From Azospirillum sp. 47_25 (GTDB lineage Bacteria; Pseudomonadota; Alphaproteobacteria; RF32; CAG-239): a DNA stretch of 57,470 bases. Position 1 is the first letter of the stretch. Every line of letters starts with the position of its first letter. A program made the position numbers and the translations under genes. Below are positions 1 to 9,292 of the stretch, piece by piece. Under the pieces are notes generated by a model, which had not been told where the DNA came from, did no database searches, and saw only the letters and a list, made by a program, of their open reading frames with translations. Location of the stretch: assembly GCA_001917125.1 (NCBI GenBank), contig MNTU01000042.1:1-57470 (forward strand), given 5' to 3'.

Positions 1-44
1 ATGGCAAGGAGAGGAAGATGTCAGGTAATGACGATAAGAAAGGG

Positions 45-340
45 AAAGTTGAGTAATTGTCATTCTACCCAGTCATGCTCCGGCTTGACCGGGGCATCCT
101 GAAGATTGGCGACGACGGGGAAGAGATTACCCGATCAAGTCGGGTAATGACAGAAAGAGGAGAATGTCAGGGATAACGGCAGGAAAAGGAGAAAAGTTGA
201 GTAATTGCCATTCCACCCAGTCATGCTCCGGCTTGACCGGGGCATCCTGAAGATTGGCGACGACGGCAGAGAGATTACCCGACCAAGTCGGGTAATGACC
301 AAAAGAGGTGAATGTCGGGGAATAATGACGATAAGAACAG
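45..340. repeat. 148-bp tandem repeat, two copies
   Basis: Two copies (about 45-192 and 193-340) share a 148-bp period, and the first 44 bases of the window look like the tail of a third. Each copy holds two inverted repeats. One is around the core GCTTGACCGGGGCATCC. The other is a stem TTACCCGA/TCGGGTAA, where copy 2 changes a T to C so that a wobble becomes a proper pair. This suggests selection on an RNA or DNA hairpin. The type resembles common alphaproteobacterial intergenic palindromes. No gene is visible here. Confidence 0.75.
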
Positions 341-365
341 AAATTTAACACTAAGGAGAAAGAAG

Positions 366-896
366 ATGAAACTATCAATTTTACTGGCGGGGGGGATTTT
401 AACCTCGGCGATTGCCGGCAACGCTTATGCCCAGACCTGCGGTGCTCAGCCATCGTGCTCTGATTTGGGTTACAGTTATACCGGCTCAACATCAGACTGT
501 GTCGGTCCCGCTCTCAAGTGCCCCTTTAACACCTCCTATTTTAACTGCACTAAAAAAGCCGACGCTTTGGCCAAACTGCAGGCCGACATCGTCACTGCTG
601 CCATGCCTGATTATTCCAAGGCTGTTTCAAGGAATAATAATATGATTTATACGGCGGCGACTAACGGATTTATCTTTGGATTTGATGCACATCAAAATGA
701 CGCAGGAAGTTGTTCATCCTGTAATACTGTAAATATTAATATCTCTATAAACGGAGTCAATGTAAGAGTTGATCCTTCTCAAACAAACTGGACGAGAAAC
801 TCTTGGAGTTATCCTGTACGTAAAGGGTCTACTTACAAAGTCAGCTTTTCCAGTTCAAAGCTGTCGATGATATACTATTTTGTTCCGACGATTTAG
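366..896 (+). CDS. secreted protein with conserved N-terminal cysteine module
   Basis: A 176-aa protein with a clear signal peptide (MKLSILLAGG then a hydrophobic run ending near AYAQ). The ATG at 366 is chosen because AAGGA lies at 353-357; an upstream in-frame start would lengthen the protein ahead of the signal peptide. The mature N-terminus carries a cysteine-rich module of about 45 residues (QPSCSDLGY, TGSTSDC, KCPFNTSYFNCTKKAD) nearly identical to that of the gene at 56918-57418. The C-terminal half (about residues 65-176) is unrelated between the two and includes a CSSC pair. It is probably an exported, disulfide-bonded protein; the function is unknown. The gene is followed by a bidirectional terminator shared with alaS. 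Confidence 0.75.
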   Translation: MKLSILLAGGILTSAIAGNAYAQTCGAQPSCSDLGYSYTGSTSDCVGPALKCPFNTSYFNCTKKADALAKLQADIVTAAMPDYSKAVSRNNNMIYTAATNGFIFGFDAHQNDAGSCSSCNTVNINISINGVNVRVDPSQTNWTRNSWSYPVRKGSTYKVSFSSSKLSMIYYFVPTI

Positions 897-906
897 CTAT
901 GAAAAA

Positions 907-940
907 AACATAAACCCCGGAAAATCCGGGGCTTATGTTT
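907..940. terminator. bidirectional intrinsic terminator
   Basis: A long hairpin (AAACATAA outer arm, CCCCGGA/TCCGGGG core) lies between the convergent secreted-protein gene and alaS, with A and T tracts on both sides, so it can end transcription from either direction. Confidence 0.85.
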
Positions 941-942
941 GG

Positions 943-3573
943 TTAAATGGCTTCTTTGACGGCATTGATAGCATCGGCAATTTTTTCGCCGTTGGGGCCG
1001 CCGGCCTGAGCCATGTCAGGGCGACCGCCGCCGCCTTGTCCGCCGACTGTCTGAGAGGCAATGCGTACCAGGTCTATGGCTGAGTAACGACCGGTCAGAT
1101 CTTTGGTGACGCCGACGACGATAGAGGCTTTGTCGTCTTTGTTGGAGGCGAGCACGACAATGCCGGAGCCCAGCTCGGGCGTGATTTCGTCAATGAAAGC
1201 TTTCAGCTCTTTGGGGTGAACATTGGGGATAGCACGGCCGACAAATTTGACTCCGTTGACCAGTTCAAAATTGTCCCGGTTGTCAGCTGCTTTGTTGCTG
1301 GCAAAACGTTTTTTTACTTCAAAGAGGTCGTTTTCCAATTTCTTCTTTTCGTCAAGAAGCTGTTTAATCCGGTTTTCCAAATCGTTCGGGTTGGTTTTCA
1401 GAATGTTGCTGGCTGCGTGGAGCTTGTCTTCGATATCCTGAACGAATTTTTCTGCTCCGCGGCCGGTCAGGCATTCCAGACGGCGGATGCCGGCGGCAAC
1501 AGCGCTTTCGGATACAATGTTGAAATAACCGATATCGCCGGTTTCTTTGACGTGGGTTCCGCCGCAGAGTTCGCGGGAGAAGAGTTCTTTATCGTCGCCC
1601 ATTGACACAACGCGGACTTCATCGCCGTATTTTTCGCCAAACAAAGCCATGGCGCCGGATTTGATGGCATCTTCCTGCGACATCATGGTGGTGGTGACTT
1701 TATAGTTATGGCGAATGGCGTTATTGACGATATTTTCCACCTGGCGGATTTCCTCGGCGGTTACCTGTTTGGGGTGGGAAATGTCAAAACGCATACGGTC
1801 AGGGCCGACTGCCGAGCCTTTTTGGGTGACATGCTCGCCGAGAACATCGCGCAAAGCCCGGTGCAGCAAGTGAGTAACCGAGTGGTTGGCGCAGATGTCT
1901 TTGCGGTTCTGCTCGTTAACGATAAAGGAGAGGTTGTCGCCGACTTTAACGGTTCCTTTAATCAATTTACAAAGGTGAGCGGAAATGCCGTCCAGTTTCT
2001 TTTTAACGTCGGTTACCTGAATTGTGACACCGTCACCGCAGATGACGCCGGTATCGCCGACTTGTCCGCCCATTTCGGCATAAAACGGGGTTTGATTGGC
2101 AACCAGCCAGAACTCGCCGCTGCTGACGGCGTTAATGGCTTCGTTATTAACAACCAGTGCGGTTACCTGTCCGTCGGCGTGCAGTGTGGTATAGCCCAGA
2201 AATTCGGTTGCACCGAGTTTTTCCTGCAAGTCAAACCAGACTTTTTCGGTGCCGGCATCGCCGGAACCGGCCCAGTTTTTGCGGGCTTCGGCTTTTTGTT
2301 TGGCCATGGCTTCGTCAAAGCCTTTGGTATCGACTTTGATGTTTTTGCTCCGCAGCGCATCTTGTGTCAGGTCAAGCGGGAAGCCGTAAGTATCGTATAA
2401 TTTGAAGGCAGTAGCACCGCTAAGTTCATCTCCTGCTTTAAGATTTGCCGTTTCATCGTCAAGAATTTTCAGGCCTTTGTCGAGGGTGCGGATAAAGCGG
2501 GTTTCTTCGGCTTTAATGGTTTCGGTAATCAAAGCTTCGGCCCGGTATAGTTCGGGATAAGCTTCGCCCATTTCGCGTTGCAGAGAGGGCAGCAGTTTGT
2601 AGAGCATGGGGTCGCGGACGCCGAGCAGCTGAATGTGACGCATAGCGCGGCGCATAATCCGGCGCAGAACATAGCCGCGTCCTTCGTTGGAAGGCAAAAC
2701 ACCGTCGGCAATAAGAAATGCGGTTGAGCGCAGGTGGTCGGCAATAACGTTGTGAGACGCCTTTAACGGGCCGTTCGGGTCTGAGTTGGCCAGATTGGCG
2801 ATGTCGGCGATCAGATTGCGGAAGAGGTCAATGTCGTAGTTGGAATGGACGCCCTGCAAAATGGCGGAAATACGTTCCAGTCCCATACCGGTATCGATAC
2901 ATTTCTGTTTCAACGGAATGCGGGAGCCGTCGGGCAGGTCTTCAAACTGGTCGAAAACGAGGTTCCAAATTTCAATCCAGCGGTCGCCGTCTTCTTCCGG
3001 CGTGCCGGGCAGGCCGCCCCAAACTTCGGGACCGTGATCGTAAAAAATTTCAGAGCAGGGGCCGCATGGACCGGTGTCGCCCATTTGCCAGAAATTGTCT
3101 TTGGTGGCAATGCGGATAATGCGGTCGTCGGGCAGGCCGGCAACCTTTTTCCATATATTATAGGCTTCATCGTCGTTATGAAAGACGGTTACGGCCAGGC
3201 GGTCTTTGGGCAGGCCGAATTCTTTGGTGACCAGTTCCCAGGCCCAGGCAATGGCATCGTCTTTGAAATAGTCGCCGAAAGAGAAGTTGCCGAGCATTTC
3301 AAAAAACGTGTGGTGGCGGACGGTGTAGCCGACGTTGTCAAGGTCGTTGTGTTTGCCGCCGGCGCGGACGGATTTCTGCGATGTGGTTGCGCGGGTATAG
3401 TCGCGTTTTTCATTGCCGGTAAAGATATGTTTGAATTGCACCATGCCGGAGTTGGTAAACATCAGGGTCGGGTCATTATCCGGAACCAGAGACGAGGAAG
3501 GGATAATTTTATGGTCGTGTTTTGCGAAGTAATTCAGAAAAGTGCTTCGAATGTCTTTCAATGTTGCAGTCAT
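943..3573 (-). CDS. alaS: alanyl-tRNA synthetase
   Basis: An 876-aa protein of full family length that charges tRNA-Ala. The N-terminal class II catalytic core begins with an [16 protein letters not shown] helix. The editing domain has the zinc-site HxxxH ([10 protein letters not shown], near residue 563) and the CGGTH motif (near residue 665). A glycine-rich C-terminal domain follows ([17 protein letters not shown]). The start is taken at the ATG at 3573 (MTATLKD); a TTG six codons upstream is also open but looks less likely. It is transcribed alone, converging on the secreted-protein gene and sharing its terminator. Identification is firm. Confidence 0.97.
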   Translation of the reverse strand: MTATLKDIRSTFLNYFAKHDHKIIPSSSLVPDNDPTLMFTNSGMVQFKHIFTGNEKRDYTRATTSQKSVRAGGKHNDLDNVGYTVRHHTFFEMLGNFSFGDYFKDDAIAWAWELVTKEFGLPKDRLAVTVFHNDDEAYNIWKKVAGLPDDRIIRIATKDNFWQMGDTGPCGPCSEIFYDHGPEVWGGLPGTPEEDGDRWIEIWNLVFDQFEDLPDGSRIPLKQKCIDTGMGLERISAILQGVHSNYDIDLFRNLIADIANLANSDPNGPLKASHNVIADHLRSTAFLIADGVLPSNEGRGYVLRRIMRRAMRHIQLLGVRDPMLYKLLPSLQREMGEAYPELYRAEALITETIKAEETRFIRTLDKGLKILDDETANLKAGDELSGATAFKLYDTYGFPLDLTQDALRSKNIKVDTKGFDEAMAKQKAEARKNWAGSGDAGTEKVWFDLQEKLGATEFLGYTTLHADGQVTALVVNNEAINAVSSGEFWLVANQTPFYAEMGGQVGDTGVICGDGVTIQVTDVKKKLDGISAHLCKLIKGTVKVGDNLSFIVNEQNRKDICANHSVTHLLHRALRDVLGEHVTQKGSAVGPDRMRFDISHPKQVTAEEIRQVENIVNNAIRHNYKVTTTMMSQEDAIKSGAMALFGEKYGDEVRVVSMGDDKELFSRELCGGTHVKETGDIGYFNIVSESAVAAGIRRLECLTGRGAEKFVQDIEDKLHAASNILKTNPNDLENRIKQLLDEKKKLENDLFEVKKRFASNKAADNRDNFELVNGVKFVGRAIPNVHPKELKAFIDEITPELGSGIVVLASNKDDKASIVVGVTKDLTGRYSAIDLVRIASQTVGGQGGGGRPDMAQAGGPNGEKIADAINAVKEAI

Positions 3574-3657
3574 AGTAACTTTATTTCCCAAATGCAGTTT
3601 GATTTAAATCTGATATTTTTTAGATTATTTTGGGATAAGAGTCCAGCAAATTTTTGA

Positions 3658-4140
3658 TTAAAATTCAACGACGGCGCCCTGAGCGTAGAGAAAAACGAAA
3701 TTCAGAAATCCGGCATAGCAGAGCCAGAGGAGATAAGGGTAGTTCAGATAAGCGGCAAGCGGGCGTATCTGTTTGAAAACCTTAATCATCTGCCAGACAA
3801 CCACCGCCAGAAAAACGATAACGCCGAAAGCCGCGCCGAGCATGCCTTCGTAGAAAAAGAGAAACGTCCAGATAATCTGCAGCAGAAGCTGGGCGACAAA
3901 CAATTGTCCTGCGGTTTGCCGCAGAGATGACGCGGCGGTTAAAATTTGGTAGAAAGAGACAATCATCAAACCATAGATCAAAGCCCACACCGGTGCAAAA
4001 ATTTCATTGGGCGGCGTTACGGCCGGTTTTTCAAAGGATTCATACCAGTTGGCAATGCCGTAACGGGTAAAATAGCTGCAGAGCCATGCGGTTATGACGA
4101 CCAGAGCAGTGCTGTACAGAAATTTGGCGAGTTTGGCCAT
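3658..4140 (-). CDS. tspO: TspO/MBR-family membrane protein
   Basis: A 160-aa integral membrane protein with five hydrophobic segments. Family marks are visible: a first helix followed by WYESFEKPAVTPP, then FAPVWALIYGLM, the WTFLFFYEG segment, and the YLLWLCYAGFLNF stretch in the last helix. TspO proteins bind porphyrins and other hydrophobic ligands, and in bacteria affect tetrapyrrole or stress physiology; the role here is inferred from family only. The start has an AAGGAG site upstream. It is divergent from the RNase J-like gene, with a 152-bp AT-rich region between them holding promoters for both. Confidence 0.9.
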   Translation of the reverse strand: MAKLAKFLYSTALVVITAWLCSYFTRYGIANWYESFEKPAVTPPNEIFAPVWALIYGLMIVSFYQILTAASSLRQTAGQLFVAQLLLQIIWTFLFFYEGMLGAAFGVIVFLAVVVWQMIKVFKQIRPLAAYLNYPYLLWLCYAGFLNFVFLYAQGAVVEF

Positions 4141-4232
4141 GTTTTTTCTCCTTGTTGGTTTAACAACTCGGAAATAATTCTTTTTCGGTCTTTTTCAATA
4201 TTAAAAATAATGACGAAAATAGTAAAAATTTC

Positions 4233-4261
4233 TTGATTTTTTGTCAAAAATATGCTTTATA
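4233..4261 (+). promoter_or_regulatory. probable sigma-70 promoter of the RNase J-like gene
   Basis: TTGATT (4233-4238), a 17-base spacer and TTTATA (4256-4261). The -35 box coincides with a TTG that could be misread as a start codon, supporting the ATG at 4293 as the true start. Confidence 0.5.
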
Positions 4262-4292
4262 TAAGGCAATTTCACACATTGGGGAGGGCATT

Positions 4293-6269
4293 ATGTCCAA
4301 AAATGATAAGAAAAACATGACTAAGTGGAACCGGGCGGCAGTTGCTGTCAACGAAGCGGGAACAAAGGTTGAATTTGTCGGCGGAGTGAACCGGGACCGT
4401 ATCGGCGGCAACTGCATGGTCATTGGGCATACCAATGAAAAAGGCGAGACCGTACGGGCAATGTTTGATTTGGGCAGTTTGTTTACTCCTTATGAATCCG
4501 GCTTTACGGCGGCTTATCCCGATGTGAGCGACTATTTTGACCGCACCGATCCCGACAGCGGCCAGGTGACCAAGGCGATTAAACCGACGGCGGTTCTGTG
4601 TTTAACCCATGCCCATGAAGACCATATCGGCGCGCTGATGAACTATATCCGCATGGGGTACGAACTGCCTCCGATTAAAGCGAGCGGCTTTACCCGCAGT
4701 TTGATTCGCAAAGCTTTTGCGCAGATGGGCATGCAGCCGCCGTTTATTGAAAAAATCAATCCGGGTGACCGGATTATGATCGGGACGGATATGGAGATCG
4801 AACCGTTTATGGTCAGTCACAGTGTGGTTGACGCAATGGGTTTCCATACCTTGACCAAAGTTGACGGCAAGCCTTATGCCGGCATTATCAATAACGGCGA
4901 TTTTCTGGTTGAAGAGAATATGCCGGTGGGACAGAGCTTTAATTTTGAAACCTATACCGATTTGCTGAAGCGAAAGCTGACCACCAATGTTCAGATAGAT
5001 TCAACATCTACGGTGCCGAACGGTTCGGAACGCATCGGTTTTGAACAGGCGGTGCAGAATACCCTGCAGGTGATTGAGGCGAATTCGGATCGCAGTCTGA
5101 TTGTTTCTCCGGTTATCTCCCGCAGTGTCGAGAATATTGCCATAGATATAGCCGCAGCCCGAAAACTGGGCACGAAAGTGTATTTGGAAGGCAAATGGCT
5201 GCAGTTGGTTAAACAGGCAATGACGGACAGCGGACATCTGGATTTTGACGATGTGGTTTACCGGGGTGCGCTTGACCAATATTTGGCAGACAAAGGCGTT
5301 AAAAGAAAATATGTTGTCTGCACCGGAGCTTTTGCGCAGGGGCTGGAAGAATATAATCACAATCGCAGCGACTTGTCTAATATTCCGATGGCTTCGGCGA
5401 CCCGGATGGCTTTGGGACTGCATCAGGATATTCGTTTGGGGCGCAATGTTCTGGTTTTGGCTCGGCAGCGGATTATTGACGAGATTAACGGTAAAACCGG
5501 TCCGCAGATGCTGCAGATGATGGCTGCGCAGGGAGCAAAAGTGGTTATTACGCCATGCGGCCGTCAAATCGGCGATTTTGAACAGGTCAGAATGCAGGAT
5601 TCCGGACATATCAATGCCCGTGCGCTGGGAAATCTGGTCGATGTTATCCGGCGGCATGCGCCGGAGGCGATATTTACGCCGATTCACGGCAATCCGCAGC
5701 AATGCGGACACACCAAGCAGATTATTGAGCAGCACGGCGGCAAAGTTTCGCTGGCCGAAAATCTGGAAGTTATGAAAGTCGGGCGGAAGCTGGCGGTGAA
5801 TGAAGCGCAGCCGTATCGTCCGGTTACCTGGATTGCGGTTAAGAATATTTTTCAGAACCCGATTAAACCTAATCCCAATATTCCGGCCGAAGGCCTGACC
5901 GAATTTTGGCGAATCGATGATTTTTATATGCCGATTGAAAAAATCTGCGAAGTTGTCAATCAGCCGATTACCAAGAGCCCGTATGCTCTGCGGACGGTTT
6001 CTTCAAGTCAGAACGTTTTGGACGATACGGCGGAAGATGTTATTTTGGATGACGAGCCGATGCGTCTGTCGCCGAAAGAAGCCAAGTTCGGCGGCAGGAA
6101 AAAATGGAAGAAAGCCGCAGCCGAGCAGGCGGGAACGGGACGGCTGAGCAAAAAGGAATATAAAAAGAAAAAAGCTCTGGAAGCAATTGCCGCCTATCAG
6201 CGGAGTCTGCAAGCCGACAAACAGAACAATATTCAAATTCTGCGGGCAAGGAAAGAAAAATTGCGCTAG
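4293..6269 (+). CDS. RNase J-like metallo-beta-lactamase ribonuclease
   Basis: A 658-aa protein. The metallo-beta-lactamase motif THAHEDHIGA lies near residues 105-114, and further fold features follow (NNGDF, QIDSTST). A beta-CASP segment contains SRSVENIA and CTGAFAQG, and IHGNPQQCGH fits a late metal or RNA-binding motif. The family processes and degrades RNA, with RNase J acting 5'-3'. At 658 aa it is longer than typical alphaproteobacterial RNase J (about 555 aa). The extra length includes a C-terminal tail rich in Lys and Arg (from about residue 600), which could bind RNA. The start is supported by GGGGAGG just upstream and by a promoter overlapping the only earlier start. Another RNase J in the genome cannot be excluded. 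Confidence 0.8.
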   Translation: MSKNDKKNMTKWNRAAVAVNEAGTKVEFVGGVNRDRIGGNCMVIGHTNEKGETVRAMFDLGSLFTPYESGFTAAYPDVSDYFDRTDPDSGQVTKAIKPTAVLCLTHAHEDHIGALMNYIRMGYELPPIKASGFTRSLIRKAFAQMGMQPPFIEKINPGDRIMIGTDMEIEPFMVSHSVVDAMGFHTLTKVDGKPYAGIINNGDFLVEENMPVGQSFNFETYTDLLKRKLTTNVQIDSTSTVPNGSERIGFEQAVQNTLQVIEANSDRSLIVSPVISRSVENIAIDIAAARKLGTKVYLEGKWLQLVKQAMTDSGHLDFDDVVYRGALDQYLADKGVKRKYVVCTGAFAQGLEEYNHNRSDLSNIPMASATRMALGLHQDIRLGRNVLVLARQRIIDEINGKTGPQMLQMMAAQGAKVVITPCGRQIGDFEQVRMQDSGHINARALGNLVDVIRRHAPEAIFTPIHGNPQQCGHTKQIIEQHGGKVSLAENLEVMKVGRKLAVNEAQPYRPVTWIAVKNIFQNPIKPNPNIPAEGLTEFWRIDDFYMPIEKICEVVNQPITKSPYALRTVSSSQNVLDDTAEDVILDDEPMRLSPKEAKFGGRKKWKKAAAEQAGTGRLSKKEYKKKKALEAIAAYQRSLQADKQNNIQILRARKEKLR

Positions 6270-6335
6270 GGCGGAAAATATGGTTGAAAATAAAGCATGC
6301 CGCGGGTATGCTTTATTTGTTTTAAAGAGGTGAAA

Positions 6336-7031
6336 ATGGAATTTCCGGCAGAACTGGTCAGGGGTGGAATTGTCAAGTGTTATAAAAATCTGATTTTGGA
6401 TGTACAAATCGGAGACGAGGTGGTGCCGGTTTTTTGTCCGGAGCTTGATGCCCGGCAGAAAATTTATGTTCCGGGGGCGGAAGTCTGGCTTTTGCCGACC
6501 GGCAATCCGCGGCGGCGGCTGAAGTATGAAACGCAGATGATTAACCGGGACGGCAGTTTGATTATGATTAATCCGACTTATGCGGAAGTTTTGCTGGAAG
6601 AAGCTTTTTCCGCCGGGTTGCTGACGGATTTTTCCGCTTATAACCGCCTGCGCCGGGTTGATGAGAGCGACGATGTCAGCTATGCGCAGCTGGAATTTTC
6701 CAACGAGAGGGAAGAAAAGTGCTATGTTTATGCGGTGAGCATTTACAATAAGCAGGGGGCTTGCGTCGTGTTTCCTTCTTTTATTAATTTTTTTGAAATG
6801 GAAATGTTCAGCGAGTTTGCCAAGCTGCGGGAAATGGGACACGAAACCCGGGTGGTGCTGATTGTGCCGCGGGAAGACTGTGCCGATATCAAATTTGTGT
6901 GGAATATTGCGCCGATGGCGGCGGCCAAGATTTTTGACGAGGCAAAAAACGGGTTGAAATTTTGCGGATATGCTTGCACAATCAGCGATAAGAGTATAAA
7001 GATAACTCGAAAGATGAAAATTTTATATTAG
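6336..7031 (+). CDS. sfsA: SfsA-family protein
   Basis: A 231-aa protein related to sugar fermentation stimulation protein A. The N-terminal OB-like part ends with RRRLKYETQM, matching the SfsA RKLKYE region. A nuclease-like C-terminal part includes NEREEKCYVYAVSI, FPSFINFF and REMGHETRVVLIVPRED. Several usual SfsA residues are replaced (for example the DAPTxRG segment reads PSFINFFEME), so it is a divergent member. The start follows AGAGGTG. It is the first gene of a run with map and radC, an order seen in other alphaproteobacteria. The molecular function of the family is unsettled (DNA or RNA binding, possibly a nuclease). Confidence 0.8.
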   Translation: MEFPAELVRGGIVKCYKNLILDVQIGDEVVPVFCPELDARQKIYVPGAEVWLLPTGNPRRRLKYETQMINRDGSLIMINPTYAEVLLEEAFSAGLLTDFSAYNRLRRVDESDDVSYAQLEFSNEREEKCYVYAVSIYNKQGACVVFPSFINFFEMEMFSEFAKLREMGHETRVVLIVPREDCADIKFVWNIAPMAAAKIFDEAKNGLKFCGYACTISDKSIKITRKMKILY

Positions 7032-7041
7032 GAGAAAAACG

Positions 7042-7848
7042 TTGGCTGTTAAAAGAAGAGACGGAATTATGATTTATGATGCTGCCGATTATGAGGGAAT
7101 GCGCAAGGCAGGCAAAGTGGCGGCCGAATGTCTCGACTATATCACCCCTTATGTTCAGGTCGGGGTGACAACCGGAGAGCTTGACGATTTGTGCCGGGAA
7201 TTTATGATTAACAAAGGTGCCGTTCCTGCCTGTTTGGGGTATCACGGCTATCCGAAGTCAACCTGCATTTCGATAAACCATGTCATTTGTCACGGTATTC
7301 CGGGGCCGGATCGTAAGCTGGCCGACGGCGATATTCTGAATATTGATGTGACGGCGATTGTTGACGGCTGGTACGGCGACACCAGCCGGATGTATTATGC
7401 CGGAAAGCCCAAGCTGAAGGCAACCCGTTTGTGCGACGTGACTTATGAATGCATGATGCGGGGCATTGATGTGGTTAAACCGGGAGCCCATTTCGGCGAT
7501 ATCGGTTATGTGATTGCCGAATATGCTCACAAATACGGTTATTCGGTGGTTGACATGTTTTGCGGTCACGGCGTGGGAAAAGTTTTTCATGATGCGCCGA
7601 ATGTGATGCATATTGCCAATAAAGGCACGGGACCGATTATGGAAGAGGGAATGATTTTTACCATTGAGCCGATGATTAATATCGGACGTCCGGACGGAAT
7701 TATTCTGCAAAACGGCTGGACGGCGGTGACCCGCGACAAATCCCTTTCGGCTCAGTTCGAGCATTCTCTGGCGGTTACCAAAGACGGTTATGAAGTCTTT
7801 ACCTATTCGCCGAAGGGAATGGATAAGCCCCCTTATAAGATTGACTAG
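7042..7848 (+). CDS. map: methionine aminopeptidase, type I
   Basis: A 268-aa enzyme that removes the initiator methionine. All five metal ligands are visible: two Asp in NIDVTAIVDGWYGDTSRMY (near 101 and 112), His in CGHGVGKVFH (near 175), Glu in FTIEPM (near 208) and Glu in FEHSLAV (near 239). The start is a TTG at 7042, chosen because AGGAG (7030-7034) is well spaced from it and overlaps the sfsA stop codon; the ATG at 7069 would be too far. It is co-transcribed with sfsA upstream (10-bp gap) and radC downstream (4-bp gap). Confidence 0.96.
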   Translation: MAVKRRDGIMIYDAADYEGMRKAGKVAAECLDYITPYVQVGVTTGELDDLCREFMINKGAVPACLGYHGYPKSTCISINHVICHGIPGPDRKLADGDILNIDVTAIVDGWYGDTSRMYYAGKPKLKATRLCDVTYECMMRGIDVVKPGAHFGDIGYVIAEYAHKYGYSVVDMFCGHGVGKVFHDAPNVMHIANKGTGPIMEEGMIFTIEPMINIGRPDGIILQNGWTAVTRDKSLSAQFEHSLAVTKDGYEVFTYSPKGMDKPPYKID

Positions 7849-7852
7849 ATTT

Positions 7853-8581
7853 ATGAACAAAACGAAAGAAAATACCGGTGCTGACGTCAAGCCGGACAAT
7901 TCCGGACACAGAGAACGGCTGAAAAAGCGTTTTATGCTTGGCGGCGGCAGAGATTTTCCCGACTATGAGATGCTGGAGCTTTTGCTGACGCTGTCTATTC
8001 CTCGGCGTGACGTGAAACAGATTGCCAAGCAGCTGCTTGCGAAGTTCGGCAGTTTTGCCGGTGTTATTAATGCGCCGGCAGCTGCATTATATGAAGTTCC
8101 GTATGTTAAGGAAAACAGTTATGTCGTTTTCAGTATCGTCAGAGAAGCCGCTATCCGCTCAAGCTGGAGCAGTCTGCAGGATAAGGCGGCTCCGGTTATC
8201 AGCAACTGGGATGCGATGATTGATTATTGCCGGACGGCAATCGGCCATCGGGATGTGGAGGAGTTTCGGATTATTTTTCTTGATACTAAGCTACAGGTTA
8301 TCGGGGAAGAAGTTCAGCAGCGGGGAACGATTAATCAGGTTTCGATTCATCCGCGCGAAGTTATTAAGGCGGCAATGTTTCGCGGGGCCAGAGCCATTAT
8401 TCTGGTTCATAATCATCCGTCGGGTGATGTGACGCCGTCGCATGCCGATTTGGATATTACCAATAAAATCAATGTTGCGGCCCATGCGGTGGGAATTAAG
8501 CTGTTTGATCACTTGATTGTCAGCAAAAACGGCTATTACAGTTTCAAAGATCACGGGTTGATTGCAGAGTTGAAAAATTAA
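7853..8581 (+). CDS. radC: RadC-family JAMM protein
   Basis: A 242-aa protein with an N-terminal helix-hairpin-helix-like part (GHRERLKKRF, MLELLLTLSIPRRDVK) and a C-terminal JAB/MPN domain. The domain carries the metal-site motif HNHPSGDVTPSHAD (from about residue 186). The RadC family is widespread and often misnamed a DNA repair protein; its enzymatic role is not established. The start follows the map stop by 4 bp, indicating translational coupling in the sfsA-map-radC operon. Confidence 0.93.
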   Translation: MNKTKENTGADVKPDNSGHRERLKKRFMLGGGRDFPDYEMLELLLTLSIPRRDVKQIAKQLLAKFGSFAGVINAPAAALYEVPYVKENSYVVFSIVREAAIRSSWSSLQDKAAPVISNWDAMIDYCRTAIGHRDVEEFRIIFLDTKLQVIGEEVQQRGTINQVSIHPREVIKAAMFRGARAIILVHNHPSGDVTPSHADLDITNKINVAAHAVGIKLFDHLIVSKNGYYSFKDHGLIAELKN

Positions 8582-8738
8582 GCTTGCATTTTAATTTATT
8601 TTGGATAAGGTATTGTGCGTTGAGCATTGATTGACCGATTGTTGAGCGGTTTTGCGGGAGCAAAAAAGCGAGACTAGCAAACCAACGGGGCGAGCAAAGC
8701 AAAATGTCGGAGATTATTGTGAAAGTAAAGTTTTTTAA

Positions 8739-8815
8739 CGGGACATAGCTCAGCCTGGTAGAGCGCTTGCTTTGGGAGCAAGATGCCGACGGTTCGAATC
8801 CGCCTGTCCCGACCA
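8739..8815 (+). tRNA. tRNA-Pro (anticodon UGG)
   Basis: A 77-nt cloverleaf with encoded CCA. The acceptor CGGGACA/TGTCCCG, D-arm GCTC/GAGC, anticodon stem CTTGC/GCAAG with loop TTTGGGA and T-loop TTCGAAT all fit. The T-stem GACGG/CCGCC has one A-C mismatch where GGCGG would be expected. An intrinsic terminator follows at 8821-8850. Confidence 0.92.
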
Positions 8816-9025
8816 GACAGAAAAAACCTACCCTTGTGGTAGGTTTTTTTGTGGCTTTTGGCGAACACAGGATTTGAACCGTCGAGAAGACGGTTTGACA
8901 ACCAGCAATAGGCGAGACGGGAGTATCGCCGGTTTTGCATAAAAGCAAAAATTGCGCCTGTGCGCTGAAAGCAATCCGCCTGTCCCGACCAGTAAAGGAA
9001 AGCCGCCTTCAGGGGTGGCTTTTTT
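8797..9025 (+). repeat. duplicated tRNA-Pro 3' end plus terminator unit
   Basis: The last 20 bases of tRNA-Pro (AATCCGCCTGTCCCGACCAG, 8797-8816) recur exactly at 8973-8992, a period of 176 bp. As after the real tRNA, the copy is followed by an intrinsic terminator (AGCCGCC/GGTGGCT then T6, 8998-9025). The spacer carries a hairpin TTTTGC/GCAAAA (8933-8950) that also occurs upstream of the tRNA (8649-8662) and a reversed T-arm-like fragment near 8870. No protein-coding gene is supported here. Confidence 0.7.
8821..8850 (+). terminator. terminator of tRNA-Pro
   Basis: Stem ACCTACC/GGTAGGT with a five-base loop, followed by seven T, six bases after the tRNA CCA. Confidence 0.85.
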
Positions 9026-9105
9026 AGTAATCGGAACGAGCGGAAACGCTTTATGATTTATGAGGAAAGGTGAGGGGATTTATCGCTATTTTCTGCAGAT
9101 TTTAC

Positions 9106-9134
9106 TTGACTTAAAGTTTATAAATCGTTATATT
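9106..9134 (+). promoter_or_regulatory. promoter of tRNA-Arg
   Basis: TTGACT (9106-9111), exactly 17 bases, then TATATT (9129-9134). The tRNA begins about 37 bases after the expected start point. Confidence 0.7.
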
Positions 9135-9177
9135 CTCGTCCAGAGCGGCGGTTTTGCTGCTTTTTGATTAATCAGAT

Positions 9178-9254
9178 GCGCCCTTAGCTCAGCTGGATAG
9201 AGCAACAGCCTTCTAAGCTGTGGGTCAGACGTTCGAATCGTCTAGGGCGCGCCA
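9178..9254 (+). tRNA. tRNA-Arg (anticodon UCU)
   Basis: A 77-nt cloverleaf with encoded CCA. Acceptor GCGCCCT/AGGGCGC, anticodon stem ACAGC/GCTGT with loop CTTCTAA, and a fully paired T-stem AGACG/CGTCT with loop TTCGAAT. A promoter lies upstream and a terminator whose hairpin reaches into the tRNA 3' end lies directly downstream. Confidence 0.95.
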
Positions 9255-9292
9255 TAAAAAAACTCCCCTGATGGGGAGTTTTTTTATGGCGC
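9249..9292 (+). terminator. terminator hairpin overlapping the tRNA-Arg 3' end
   Basis: The CTCCCC/GGGGAG core is extended by A7/T7 and by CGCGCCAT/ATGGCGCG, giving a perfect 21-bp stem around a TGAT loop. The outer arm includes the tRNA CCA end, so full hairpin and mature acceptor stem cannot form together. Confidence 0.8.

Noticed and set aside
2845..3657. Long plus-strand frame opposite alaS
   Set aside because: It is a shadow of the alaS codon pattern, has no ribosome site and its composition is that of an antisense frame.
8544..8948. Minus-strand frames over tRNA-Pro
   Set aside because: They are antisense to the tRNA and its terminator, with no ribosome site.
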